Below, in pieces: positions 17,306 to 25,024 of a stretch of 29,674 bases of DNA. The notes under the pieces are model-generated. The model was not told the origin of the DNA. It was given only the letters and a program-made list of their open reading frames with translations, and did not search any database. Origin of the DNA: Acetobacteraceae bacterium. GTDB lineage: Bacteria; Pseudomonadota; Alphaproteobacteria; Acetobacterales; Acetobacteraceae. Positions within the stretch are counted from its first letter, which is position 1. Each line of letters starts with the position of its first letter. The position numbers and the translations under genes are program-made. The DNA lies in assembly GCA_003164305.1 (NCBI GenBank), contig PLSZ01000281.1:1-29674 (forward strand). Direction: 5' to 3'.

Positions 17306-17420
17306 GGCTCGACTGGTCCCCCGGTCGAGCCGGGCGATGACGGGGGAGCGTTGCCTGGCGATGACGTGGAGACGTTGCCTGGCGATGGCCTGGGAATGTT
17401 GCCCGGGGATCACGCGTCGC
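17306..17420. repeat. Intergenic palindrome plus 24-bp degenerate tandem repeat (REP-like)
   Basis: An 8-bp stem, GGCTCGAC at 17306-17313 and its complement at 17324-17331, is followed by units of about 24 bp at 17349-17372, 17373-17396 and 17397-17420 with core CGTTGCCTGGCGATG. Read on the minus strand the core is CATCGCCAGGCAACG. The look is that of dispersed extragenic palindromes of GC-rich alphaproteobacteria. With the 14-bp array it fills the 307-bp gap between tsaD and rlmJ; I see no gene there. Confidence 0.65.
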
Positions 17421-17464
17421 TTTCTGGCGACGGCCGAAGGCCGCCAGCCGACGAGACACCTCCA

Positions 17465-18274
17465 ATGAACTACCGTCATGCGTTTCACGCGGGGAATTTC
17501 GCCGACTGCATGAAGCACGCGCTGCTGGTCCTCCTTTTGCGGGCGTTGCTGAAAAAACCGGCGCCGTTGTTCGTGCTCGATACCCATGCGGGCCTCGGCC
17601 ATTACGACCTGGAGTCAGGCGCCTCCGCGCGCACGCGAGAAGCCACCGACGGGATCATGCGGTTGTTGAACGATACGCCCGCGCCGCTGGAGGACTACGT
17701 CGGCCTGGTCCGCGGGCTTGGCCTATATCCCGGGTCGCCTGAGTTGATCCGGGCCATGCTGCGCTCCGACGACCGGCTCGCCTGTTGCGAATTGCATCCC
17801 GAGGATTCGATCACGCTTCGGCGCCGCTTCCGGAACGATCCCCAGGTCGCGGTGCATCAGCGCGACGCATGGGAGGCTCTGAAGGGCCTGCTTCCCCCGG
17901 TGCGGAAGCGCGGCCTGATCCTGATCGATCCGCCGTATGAGGATCCTTCAGAATATACCCGCCTCGCCGAGGGCATGAAACTGGCGCATGCCCGGTTTCC
18001 CACCAGCGTGATCGCGGCATGGTATCCGGCGAAACGCACCGCGTCGGTGCGCGCGTTACTGGACTCGGTTTCGTTGCGGGATGTGGTCGTGGCGGAATTG
18101 TTGTTGCGTGAACCAACCGATCCCACACGCCTCAATGGTTGCGGCATGCTGGTCGTCAACCCACCTTACCGGTTCGAGGAGCAGGCTCGTCCGGTCATGG
18201 ACTCGTTGCTGGAGCGTCTCGGCAACCGCGAGGCTGGGGAGGCCGCGACGATCACCAGGCTGACCGATGAGTAG
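17465..18274 (+). CDS. rlmJ: 23S rRNA (adenine2030-N6)-methyltransferase RlmJ
   Basis: A 269-residue SAM-dependent enzyme that methylates the N6 of A2030 in 23S rRNA. The start MNYRHAFHAGNFADCMKHALL is the family signature. The SAM-binding region is FVLDTHAGLGHYDL (about 36-49) and the catalytic N6-methylase motif IV is LIDPPYE (153-159). GCGMLVVNPPYRFE near residue 230 is also family-typical. The length is close to the E. coli protein. I start at 17465; the region before it is repeat DNA with no ribosome site that I can recognise. Its last 8 nt overlap gpsA, so the two are probably co-translated. Confidence 0.94.
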   Translation: MNYRHAFHAGNFADCMKHALLVLLLRALLKKPAPLFVLDTHAGLGHYDLESGASARTREATDGIMRLLNDTPAPLEDYVGLVRGLGLYPGSPELIRAMLRSDDRLACCELHPEDSITLRRRFRNDPQVAVHQRDAWEALKGLLPPVRKRGLILIDPPYEDPSEYTRLAEGMKLAHARFPTSVIAAWYPAKRTASVRALLDSVSLRDVVVAELLLREPTDPTRLNGCGMLVVNPPYRFEEQARPVMDSLLERLGNREAGEAATITRLTDE

Positions 18275-19220
18275 GATCGGCGTCCTCGGCGCCGGCGCGT
18301 GGGGCACCGCATTGGCCATCCAGGCCGCGCGGGCCGGGAACGAGGTCGTGCTGTGGGCGCGCGCGGGGGCGGAGATCACCGCGGCGAGCCGGGAATCGCC
18401 GCGATTGCCAGGCCATCGTTTGCCTGACTCAATCGTTGTGACCGGGGATGTGGCGGCGCTGCCCGGGACGATCATCGCCGCCGTGCCGACGCAATCCCTG
18501 CGGATCGCGTTGACCGGTTTGCCGGACATTCGGCGCCTCGTGATCTGCGCCAAAGGGATCGAGACCGCGACGTTGCGCCTGCCGCTGGAAATTGCCGCCG
18601 AGGTTCAGCCAAATGCCGTCGCGGCCGTGCTGACCGGGCCCAATTTCGCGCATGAAATCGCGTCCGGGCTGCCCGCCGCCGCCGTTGTCGCGGGATTGGA
18701 CCAGGCGATGCGAGAGGCGGTGGCGCGGAGCCTCGCCACGCCGTCGTTCCGGCTGTACGGCAGCGACGATCCGGTCGGCGCGCAATTGGGCGGTGCGGCG
18801 AAAAACGTCATCGCCATCGCCGCCGGCGCGGTGACCGGCGCCGGCCTGGGGGAAAACGCTCGCGCCGCGCTGATTACCCGCGGCCTGGCGGAACTGGCCC
18901 GGCTGACGGTGGCGTTGGGCGGACGCGCGGAGACGGTTACGGGATTGTCCGGTCTGGGCGATCTGTTGCTGACCTGCACCGGTCCGGCCAGTCGCAATTT
19001 TTCCCTCGGCCTGGCTTTGGGACAGGGCGAAAGCCTCGCCACGATCCTGGCGAGCCGGCGCGCGGTGACCGAGGGCGTGGCGACCGCGCCGGCGTTGCTC
19101 GCGCGGGCGCGAGGTGTGGAAATGCCGATCTGCGAAGCGGTCGCCGCGCTGGTGGAGGGGCGAACGACGATGCGTGAGGCGATCGCCGCGCTGCTGGCTC
19201 GGCCGCGGCGGGACGAGTAG
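18267..19220 (+). CDS. gpsA: NAD(P)-dependent glycerol-3-phosphate dehydrogenase
   Basis: A 317-residue cytoplasmic enzyme that reduces dihydroxyacetone phosphate to sn-glycerol 3-phosphate for phospholipid synthesis. GVLGAGAWGTALA (5-17) is the Rossmann motif. ICAKGIE, LTGPNFAHEIASGLP, the catalytic-lysine segment GGAAKNVIAIAAG, and GLSGLGDLLLTCTGPASRNFSLG follow in the expected order. The start overlaps the rlmJ stop by 8 nt. The gene ends before a 273-bp convergent gap that contains an inverted repeat. Confidence 0.96.
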   Translation: MSRIGVLGAGAWGTALAIQAARAGNEVVLWARAGAEITAASRESPRLPGHRLPDSIVVTGDVAALPGTIIAAVPTQSLRIALTGLPDIRRLVICAKGIETATLRLPLEIAAEVQPNAVAAVLTGPNFAHEIASGLPAAAVVAGLDQAMREAVARSLATPSFRLYGSDDPVGAQLGGAAKNVIAIAAGAVTGAGLGENARAALITRGLAELARLTVALGGRAETVTGLSGLGDLLLTCTGPASRNFSLGLALGQGESLATILASRRAVTEGVATAPALLARARGVEMPICEAVAALVEGRTTMREAIAALLARPRRDE

Positions 19221-19343
19221 GCCGGCTGGCGGAATTTTCATATCGCGCCTGAGCGGTGGCGTTCGGGGGTGGTCCGTTAAATTCAACAGAGACTTGAACT
19301 GGTCGGTTGCCCGGCTTGAGGCCAGGTCAGGAAAGTAAGAGTT

Positions 19344-19475
19344 TTCGCCACGGATACGCACAGATTCACGCAGATAAAGGTTCAATCAAGGGTTTCTTGA
19401 ATCCGGTCCGCCCGTGGACCGGCCAATGAAAATGTGAAGAAATCCGTGTGGATCTGTGTGTATCCGTGGCCGAAA
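19344..19475. repeat. Imperfect inverted repeat with GCCACGGATAC arms
   Basis: Left arm 19344-19375 begins TTCGCCACGGATACGCACAG. Right arm 19442-19475 ends TGTGTATCCGTGGCCGAAA. The arms are about 33 nt and complementary apart from a few mismatches and one gap, with 66 nt between them. It lies between the convergent ends of gpsA and the GT41 gene, so it could stop transcription from both sides. The overall design is that of a small non-coding palindromic repeat element. Confidence 0.8.
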
Positions 19476-19493
19476 TTCTTGCTTTTTGTCTTA

Positions 19494-21695
19494 TCACCCG
19501 ACGAACGTCTCGCCATTCATCCACGCATGCCGCAACGCCATCCCCAACGCGCGTCCAAAGCGTGGCGCGTCGCATAGCGGGCTCGCCTGAACACGTGCCC
19601 GCATCGTCTCCCGCAACGCCGCCAGCCGATCGATGTCACTGGCCCACCGCACCGCCATCGCGACGTAGCCGGCCAGATCGCGCGCGACCCAATCGGAATA
19701 TCCCGCGTTGCTCAGATGGCTCGCGGAATGCCGGGAGGCGAAGATCTCGCCTGGCAGAGTCACCGTGGGCACGCCCATCCACAACGCCTCGCACGTGGTC
19801 AGTCCGCCGGAATAGGGGAATGGATCCAGTACGATGTCGATTTCATTGTAGCTCGCCATGAATGCCCGGTGCGGTGACGAACCGCGGGTCTCGACGCGCA
19901 CCGGATCAATCGCGAACCGATCGAACGCGCGCCGCAATCGAGCCGCCGTCGGGGCGTCGTTCAATTGATGTGTCTTCAGAATCAACCGCGAACCCGGCAC
20001 CGCTTGCAAAATCGAGCTCCAGGTCTCGATCGCCCGCGGCGTGATCTTGGCGATGTTGTTGAAGCAAGCGAAGGTCACGAATTTGTTTCGAAGAGCCGGC
20101 AACGCGACAACGTCGGGCGCGTAAGGCGGTGGACTGTAACACACGTAACCATCCGGCATGCGCAACATCTGCTCGGAATACAGCGTCTCCAGCGCGGGCG
20201 GGGTTTCCCAGCGGTCGGTGAGGAACCAGCCCATCTCCGGCAAACCCGTCGAGTGGTTCTGCATCCCAACCCATTTGACCTGCACCGGCGCCAGCCGTCG
20301 CGCGCAGGCCGGCATCCGCGCGGCGTCGCCGTGACCGCCCAGATCGATCACGATATCGATGCCGAGCTCGCGCGCGCGCCGCGCCAGGGCCTCATCGCTC
20401 AGTGGGGCGACATTCTCCCAGGAACGCGCCACGGCATGAAACCGGCGAGCAATCGGATCGGCGGGCTCCGGAGCGCGCGACAGGCAAACGATCTGGAACG
20501 CGGACGGATCGAGGTGCTCGAACCCAGCGATGGTCAGCCAGCCGACGGGATGCGTGCGCAACGTTCCCGACAGCAGGCCGATGGTCAGCGCCCGGCCGGG
20601 ATCGCCTCGACGCAATACCGGCAACGATCCACGCGGCAGCACGCGGGAGCAATCGCGGGCCGCGCGCAGCAGCGCCGCCCCCGTCACACCATCCTGATAG
20701 GGCAACGTATTCGCCAACGCGCGGCGCGGCAGCAACGCTTCGCCATCCAGGGCGATGGCGCATTGGGCCAGTTCGACCGCCTCATCCTGCAAGCCCAGAC
20801 AAACCGTCGCGTTGGCGAGGTTGCACACCACGGGCGCGAGCGGACCTTGCCGATGCAACACCTGCCGCAGCAGATCGCGCGCTTCGGCGTGGCGGTGCAG
20901 GCGCATCAGCACGGCGGCGTGATCGTTCATCAGCCGCGGATTGGTTGGATCACGTTCCAATGCCTGACGCACCGCGGCCTCGGCCTGGCTGGCGCGGGTC
21001 GAGCGACTCAGAACCCCCGCCAACAGACGGATCGGTTCGCGGGCACCGGGCGCCAAGGCCATCGCGGTTTCCAGCGCGTCGATCGCCAGATCCAGCGAGC
21101 CCAGACGATCCAGGATCAGCCCGCGGGTGAGATGCGGCACGGGGTTGAGCGGATCGCGTTCGCACATCACCTCCAACAGCGCGACGTGGGCTTCGCCTCG
21201 TCCGGCCGCGATGGCGGCGCTTACGACCTGGTGCAGCAACGCGGTCGATCGCGGCGCCAGACGTTGCGCGCGCGTCAAGGCCTCCAACGCCAGTCTGGGT
21301 TCATCCGAGTCCATGTAAGCACGGCCCAGAGTGGACCAGGCGTCGAGATTTCTTGGCCACAGACCGCAGCAACGCAGTAACGGCTTCGTCGCATCGCGCG
21401 GTGCGCCGGCTTCGATCAGCAGCACACCCAGAACCAGCAGCGCTTGCACACGGTACGGATTGATTGCCAGCACCGCGCGAAACGCGTCCGCTGCCGCGGG
21501 GTCGCCGCGGGCGCGCTGGCTTTCGGCCAGCCGCAGCCTGGGTTCGTCCCAGTCCGGCAGTTGGTCCATCAACCGGCGCATCGTCGCGTGCGCCCGATCG
21601 GTCTCACCCGCGCGGGCGAGATCGATCGCGTGGTTCAATTGTTCAGCGGGCGGCCGCGTCGCGCGGCGGACCCGCGGGACGGCGCCGTCAGGCAT
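19494..21695 (-). CDS. TPR-repeat O-linked N-acetylglucosaminyltransferase-like protein (GT41 family)
   Basis: A 733-residue cytoplasmic protein with TPR-like repeats over about residues 20-330 (for example DAWSTLGRAYMDSDEPRLALEAL) and a GT41 (OGT/SPINDLY-like) glycosyltransferase domain from about 360 to the end. The second catalytic lobe is well conserved: FVTFACFNNIAKITP, ILKTHQL, EIDIVLDPFPYSGGLTTCEALWMGVPTVTLPG and RHSASHL. In the first lobe the usual GYPGTTG motif reads GMQNHSTG after VKWV. The gene is last in the flagellar block and overlaps the TPR-methyltransferase by 8 nt, which points to flagellin O-glycosylation. The sugar donor and target are inferred, not shown. Confidence 0.88.
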   Translation of the reverse strand: MPDGAVPRVRRATRPPAEQLNHAIDLARAGETDRAHATMRRLMDQLPDWDEPRLRLAESQRARGDPAAADAFRAVLAINPYRVQALLVLGVLLIEAGAPRDATKPLLRCCGLWPRNLDAWSTLGRAYMDSDEPRLALEALTRAQRLAPRSTALLHQVVSAAIAAGRGEAHVALLEVMCERDPLNPVPHLTRGLILDRLGSLDLAIDALETAMALAPGAREPIRLLAGVLSRSTRASQAEAAVRQALERDPTNPRLMNDHAAVLMRLHRHAEARDLLRQVLHRQGPLAPVVCNLANATVCLGLQDEAVELAQCAIALDGEALLPRRALANTLPYQDGVTGAALLRAARDCSRVLPRGSLPVLRRGDPGRALTIGLLSGTLRTHPVGWLTIAGFEHLDPSAFQIVCLSRAPEPADPIARRFHAVARSWENVAPLSDEALARRARELGIDIVIDLGGHGDAARMPACARRLAPVQVKWVGMQNHSTGLPEMGWFLTDRWETPPALETLYSEQMLRMPDGYVCYSPPPYAPDVVALPALRNKFVTFACFNNIAKITPRAIETWSSILQAVPGSRLILKTHQLNDAPTAARLRRAFDRFAIDPVRVETRGSSPHRAFMASYNEIDIVLDPFPYSGGLTTCEALWMGVPTVTLPGEIFASRHSASHLSNAGYSDWVARDLAGYVAMAVRWASDIDRLAALRETMRARVQASPLCDAPRFGRALGMALRHAWMNGETFVG

Positions 21696-23139
21696 CGTCG
21701 CGCGGACGTTCCAGTACGACGATCAGGCCGGCGACCGGACCTCCCGCCTCATGCCGCAACGTCTGCCGATCGACGGCCAGACGGCGAAAGCCGCGTGCGT
21801 CGGCGGTTCGCGCGATGTAATCCGCCGCATGGACGAAACGGCCTGAACGCCCCTTGGCCCACGCGCCGTTGCCTGGAATGGTGCCGTCATGATGGGGCAG
21901 GAGTTCCTCTACCGAAAAGATAAATCGCCCACCCGGCGTCAGGCGCGCGCGAACAACGTCGAACATGTCGTCCATCGCGCCGAAATAGCACATCAGGTCG
22001 GCCGCCAGGATCATTGGCCATAGCGCGGTTTCGGATTGGAGCGCGGCGGGCAGTTCCGCTTCGTTCAATGTCGCGTAGAGCCCTTTTTCCCGCGCGCGGT
22101 CCAGCATGCGCGGGGACAAATCAATGCCAGTGAACGGCCCCCAGGGGAGATCGGACAGCGCGAGCGCCATCAGACCGGTGCCGCAGCCAAGATCCAGGAC
22201 AGGCCCAGGATCGGCCATCGTCGCGAAGTCCATGACCTGGCGGCGGATCAGGCCCGGAATGCGGTAGCCCAGTTCGATAAGATGGGATTCAAAACGATCC
22301 GCGCCGCTATCGAAGAGTGCGCGCAGATAATCGTCGGGCGCTCGGGCGGCGATTTCCGCGGTGGCGGCGAGATGCCGGACATAGGCGTCGCCGGGCGCGA
22401 GTTTGAGCGCGTCATGATAGGCTCGCGCGGCGCTTTCGTGCTGGCCCAGACTGGACAGCGCGTGACCTTTGAGGCCGAACGTGTTGGCATCGGCCACGCC
22501 GGCGATCCGGGTCTGTTCGGCCAAATGTTCGGCCTGGGCGAAGTCGCGGCGGCGGATGCACAGCAATATAGCGGCATTGCGGGTCGCGGTGGCGCCGGGA
22601 ACCAGCGCGATGCCCTCCAACAGCGTCCGCAGCGCGCCGTCCAGGTCACCGCCGGCAGTACGCGCCTGGGACAAAACCTCCCGGTAGACGATGTCTCGCG
22701 GCACGGCGGCAACCACTTCGGCGAGGCAGGCGACCGCGTCGGCGGTGCGGCCGAGTTGCAGCAATAATTCGCCCAGCAGAGCTTTCGCGGCCGGGTCGTG
22801 GCGATCAAGGATCACCGCCTCCGCCGCGTCGCGCGTGGCGCCTTCAAGATCTCCCAGTCGCCAGCGCAGTTCGGCGCGGCATTTGCGCAAACCGGCATGA
22901 TCGGGTTCGATGGCCAAAGCCTGGTTCAGCTCGGCCTCGGCGCCGTCCAGCGCGCCGTCGCTCAGCGCGAGGCGGGCGGCCAATACCGACAAACCCGCCG
23001 ACGGACTGGCCAGACCGCGAGCGGCCGCCAACAGCGGACGGGCGACCCCCAGGCGGCCCTGATCGATCAGTTGTTCGACACGCGCCATCAACGTGTCGGC
23101 ATCGACGGTTTCCGTCGTGAGTTCCATTTGATTGCCCAT
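21688..23139 (-). CDS. TPR-containing SAM-dependent methyltransferase
   Basis: A protein of 483 residues from ATG 23139 (479 if ATG 23127 is used; neither has a clear ribosome site). The first 280 residues hold repeated TPR-like helices, such as AFGLKGHALSSLGQHESAARAYHDALKLAPG near the end of the array. A class I methyltransferase domain follows: motif I VLDLGCGTGLMALAL, then GIDLSPRMLDRAREKGLY, PMILAADLMCYFG and LTPGGRFIFSVEE. The short segment between TPR and domain, LFDSGADRFESHLIELGY, is common in these fusions. It sits between flaF (40 nt before) and the GT41 gene (8-nt overlap), so both proteins probably act on the same target, most likely flagellin or its glycan. The methyl acceptor is unknown. 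Confidence 0.87.
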   Translation of the reverse strand: MGNQMELTTETVDADTLMARVEQLIDQGRLGVARPLLAAARGLASPSAGLSVLAARLALSDGALDGAEAELNQALAIEPDHAGLRKCRAELRWRLGDLEGATRDAAEAVILDRHDPAAKALLGELLLQLGRTADAVACLAEVVAAVPRDIVYREVLSQARTAGGDLDGALRTLLEGIALVPGATATRNAAILLCIRRRDFAQAEHLAEQTRIAGVADANTFGLKGHALSSLGQHESAARAYHDALKLAPGDAYVRHLAATAEIAARAPDDYLRALFDSGADRFESHLIELGYRIPGLIRRQVMDFATMADPGPVLDLGCGTGLMALALSDLPWGPFTGIDLSPRMLDRAREKGLYATLNEAELPAALQSETALWPMILAADLMCYFGAMDDMFDVVRARLTPGGRFIFSVEELLPHHDGTIPGNGAWAKGRSGRFVHAADYIARTADARGFRRLAVDRQTLRHEAGGPVAGLIVVLERPRDDA

Positions 23140-23179
23140 TTTGGCTGCTGGCCTTTTTTGGCTGGAAGCGGAATCGCGA

Positions 23180-23527
23180 TCAGGGATTGCCGGACAATCC
23201 CTCCGCGAGGTGTTTGTTGATCGTGATGAGGAAATCGAAGTTGGGCTCATCGGCATCCATCTCGCGTTGCACGGTGTGGCCGATGGAGATGATGCCGGCG
23301 CGGGTTTCCGGCGGCAGCGAATTATTGCCGTCGCGCACCAGATCCAGAATCGCCATCCAAAGCCGCCGGTTATCCGCCAGCGCCCGGACGCGCGCGATCG
23401 GCGTCGCCTGTCGCGCGGATTGCAGCCGGGCGATCACCAAACGAAACAGGTCAGCCTCTTGCTGACGTACGGTCCTGTTGACCGAGGCCGCCGCGTACGC
23501 CCGCGACGCCAGATTTAAACTAGGCAT
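23180..23527 (-). CDS. flaF: Flagellar biosynthesis regulator FlaF
   Basis: A 115-residue protein of the FlaF family, which in alphaproteobacteria is needed for flagellin synthesis and secretion and counteracts FlbT. Family features are the N-terminal AYAAASVNRTVRQQEADLFRLVIARLQ, the ENRRLW-like DNRRLWMAILD segment, and the C-terminal FLITINKHLAEGLSG. I choose ATG 23527, which overlaps the flbT stop by 8 nt; the frame nine residues longer lies inside flbT. It is transcribed with flbT and flagellin. Confidence 0.9.
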   Translation of the reverse strand: MPSLNLASRAYAAASVNRTVRQQEADLFRLVIARLQSARQATPIARVRALADNRRLWMAILDLVRDGNNSLPPETRAGIISIGHTVQREMDADEPNFDFLITINKHLAEGLSGNP

Positions 23528-23987
23528 GAGCTTCACTGATCCTTTCCGAGGCATGCGATGATCCCGAAGGCACGAAATTGTCCCGCGCGGGGGTCGATCG
23601 GCCCAATACCGTGTCCTCGTGATTGATGATCCGGCGGGCCAGTTTCAGCGCGAGATAGCAATTGTCGGTCGCCGCGGCGGCCTCCGCCCGGTCGAGGATT
23701 TCCCGCGCCAGCGCCGAAGTGGTCGCCTCCTTGAACGCCGCGATCAACTCATGCGCGGTGGCGAGGCCGCCGGTTCGCTCTTCCTCCTCGCCGACATAGG
23801 CAGTTTGCAAAGCGAAATAGATGCGCCGCGCCGGCGAGTCCGCCTGCTCGGGCGTCATGATCTGCTTGCCGAACATGAAGCGGGCCCTGGCCACCAGTTC
23901 GATTCGCGAACGTGTGCGAAAGCGGACCAAGGCGCCGTTGATGATCATCGCCTCACCCGGGCGAAGCTCTAAAACCAATCCGGTCAT
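23520..23987 (-). CDS. flbT: Flagellar biosynthesis repressor FlbT
   Basis: A 155-residue protein of the FlbT family. In Caulobacter, FlbT binds the 5' untranslated leader of flagellin mRNA and lowers its stability and translation until the hook is complete. The start GLVLELRPGEAMIINGALVRFRTRSRIELVARARFMFGKQIMTPEQADSPARRIYFALQTAY is diagnostic. I choose ATG 23987 because GGGAAA sits 6-11 nt upstream; an ATG at 24014 would add nine residues. It lies 75 bp downstream of the flagellin gene and overlaps flaF by 8 nt. The last 20 residues, after GRSTPARDNFV, look variable. Confidence 0.93.
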   Translation of the reverse strand: MTGLVLELRPGEAMIINGALVRFRTRSRIELVARARFMFGKQIMTPEQADSPARRIYFALQTAYVGEEEERTGGLATAHELIAAFKEATTSALAREILDRAEAAAATDNCYLALKLARRIINHEDTVLGRSTPARDNFVPSGSSHASERISEAHA

Positions 23988-24062
23988 GCGCGTTTCCCGC
24001 TTCGTTCGAGCCATCAGCGGGTGAGAGGGATGCCCCACCCGCCCGCCGTGATCATCGAGTGA

Positions 24063-24914
24063 TTACTTGAACAGGTTCAGCAACGCCGACGGCGCCTGGT
24101 TCGCGATGGACAGCGACTGCGTGCCAAGCTGCTGGCGAATTTGCAGCGCCTGGAGCTGTGCCGATTCCTGCGCCAGATCCGCATCGACCAAGGAGCCGAT
24201 GCCGGTATTCAGCGCGTCGATCTTGTCGCTGTTGTAACTGACCTGGTTGTTGACGTAGTTCGTCTCCGCGCCCACGGTGTTCAGCGCTTTGCTCACCGCC
24301 GCCTGCTGGTTCAGGAACGTTCCGGTCGCGGTGATCAGCGCCGCCACCGTCGCGGCCCCTTGCATCTGCGTCGAAGTAAAGCCGATCGAGCCGTACATCG
24401 CCGATCCGCCGAATGTCGCGACGCCATACGTCGACCCGGACTCGTTGCGCGCCACGGCGACCCGGCCGAATGTGCCGTTGCTGCCGGTCAGATTGCCGAT
24501 CAACGTCTTGCCGTCGTAGTTCGCGTCCTGGATGAATGTTTGCACGTTCGCCAGCATCGACGTGTACTGGGCCGCGTAGTTGGTACGATCCGCGCCGGTG
24601 ACGCTGCTGTCGGACAACTTGACCAACACATCGCGCATACTTGCCATTGTATTGGAAATATTGTTGAGACCCGACACGGTTGTCGCCAACAAACCCTGGG
24701 CGTTGCCAAGTTGTTGATTGGCGCTGGTCAAAGCGCCGACGGTGGAGCGAATACCCTGCGCGATCGCGTAGGCGGCGCCGTCGTCGACCGGATCGGCCAC
24801 GCGAAAGCCGGTCGAGACCTGTTTCTGTACAACCTCCAGCATGGAGTTCGTTGCATCCAACGATTGCAGCGCGACGAGTGCGCTTTCGTTGGTATTGACT
24901 GAATTGAGGGCCAT
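24063..24914 (-). CDS. fliC: Flagellin
   Basis: A 283-residue filament protein exported through the flagellar type III apparatus. It has the conserved N-terminal D0/D1 helix (ALNSVNTNESALVALQSLDATNSMLEVVQKQVSTGFRVADPVDDGAAYAIAQGIR) and the C-terminal D0/D1 helix ending SIANQAPSALLNLFK. The middle is short, as in alphaproteobacterial flagellins, and rich in serine, threonine and asparagine. There are no cysteines. ATG 24914 follows AGGAAGG at about 8 nt. Its 110-bp upstream gap contains a hairpin 37 nt before the start. I could not recognise a convincing sigma-28 or sigma-54 box there. Confidence 0.95.
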   Translation of the reverse strand: MALNSVNTNESALVALQSLDATNSMLEVVQKQVSTGFRVADPVDDGAAYAIAQGIRSTVGALTSANQQLGNAQGLLATTVSGLNNISNTMASMRDVLVKLSDSSVTGADRTNYAAQYTSMLANVQTFIQDANYDGKTLIGNLTGSNGTFGRVAVARNESGSTYGVATFGGSAMYGSIGFTSTQMQGAATVAALITATGTFLNQQAAVSKALNTVGAETNYVNNQVSYNSDKIDALNTGIGSLVDADLAQESAQLQALQIRQQLGTQSLSIANQAPSALLNLFK

Positions 24915-24950
24915 GGTGTGTTACCTTCCTGGTCCAGTTGTTAAGTGGCA

Positions 24951-24966
24951 CCCGGGTTTTCCCGGG
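24951..24966 (-). promoter_or_regulatory. Hairpin in the presumed flagellin 5' leader
   Basis: On the coding strand it reads CCCGGG, loop AAAA, CCCGGG, located 37-52 nt before the flagellin start and followed by the AGGAAGG ribosome site. It has no U-run after it, so a terminator for flgL is less likely than a leader structure. FlbT, encoded two genes downstream, is known in Caulobacter to act on flagellin mRNA leaders, so this is a candidate target. Confidence 0.45.
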
Positions 24967-25024
24967 GAATAGAAGGATCATGGCGGAAATCCCTTAATTA
25001 AATGTGAAGAAGTCGTCGGTCATC

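Noticed and set aside
24944..24962. TGGCACCCGGGTTTTC as a sigma-54 promoter
   Set aside because: It points away from the flagellin gene and lacks the invariant GC at -12.
24052..24981. Long open frame on the flagellin strand in another frame
   Set aside because: Arginine- and glycine-rich shadow of the flagellin gene with no recognisable domain.
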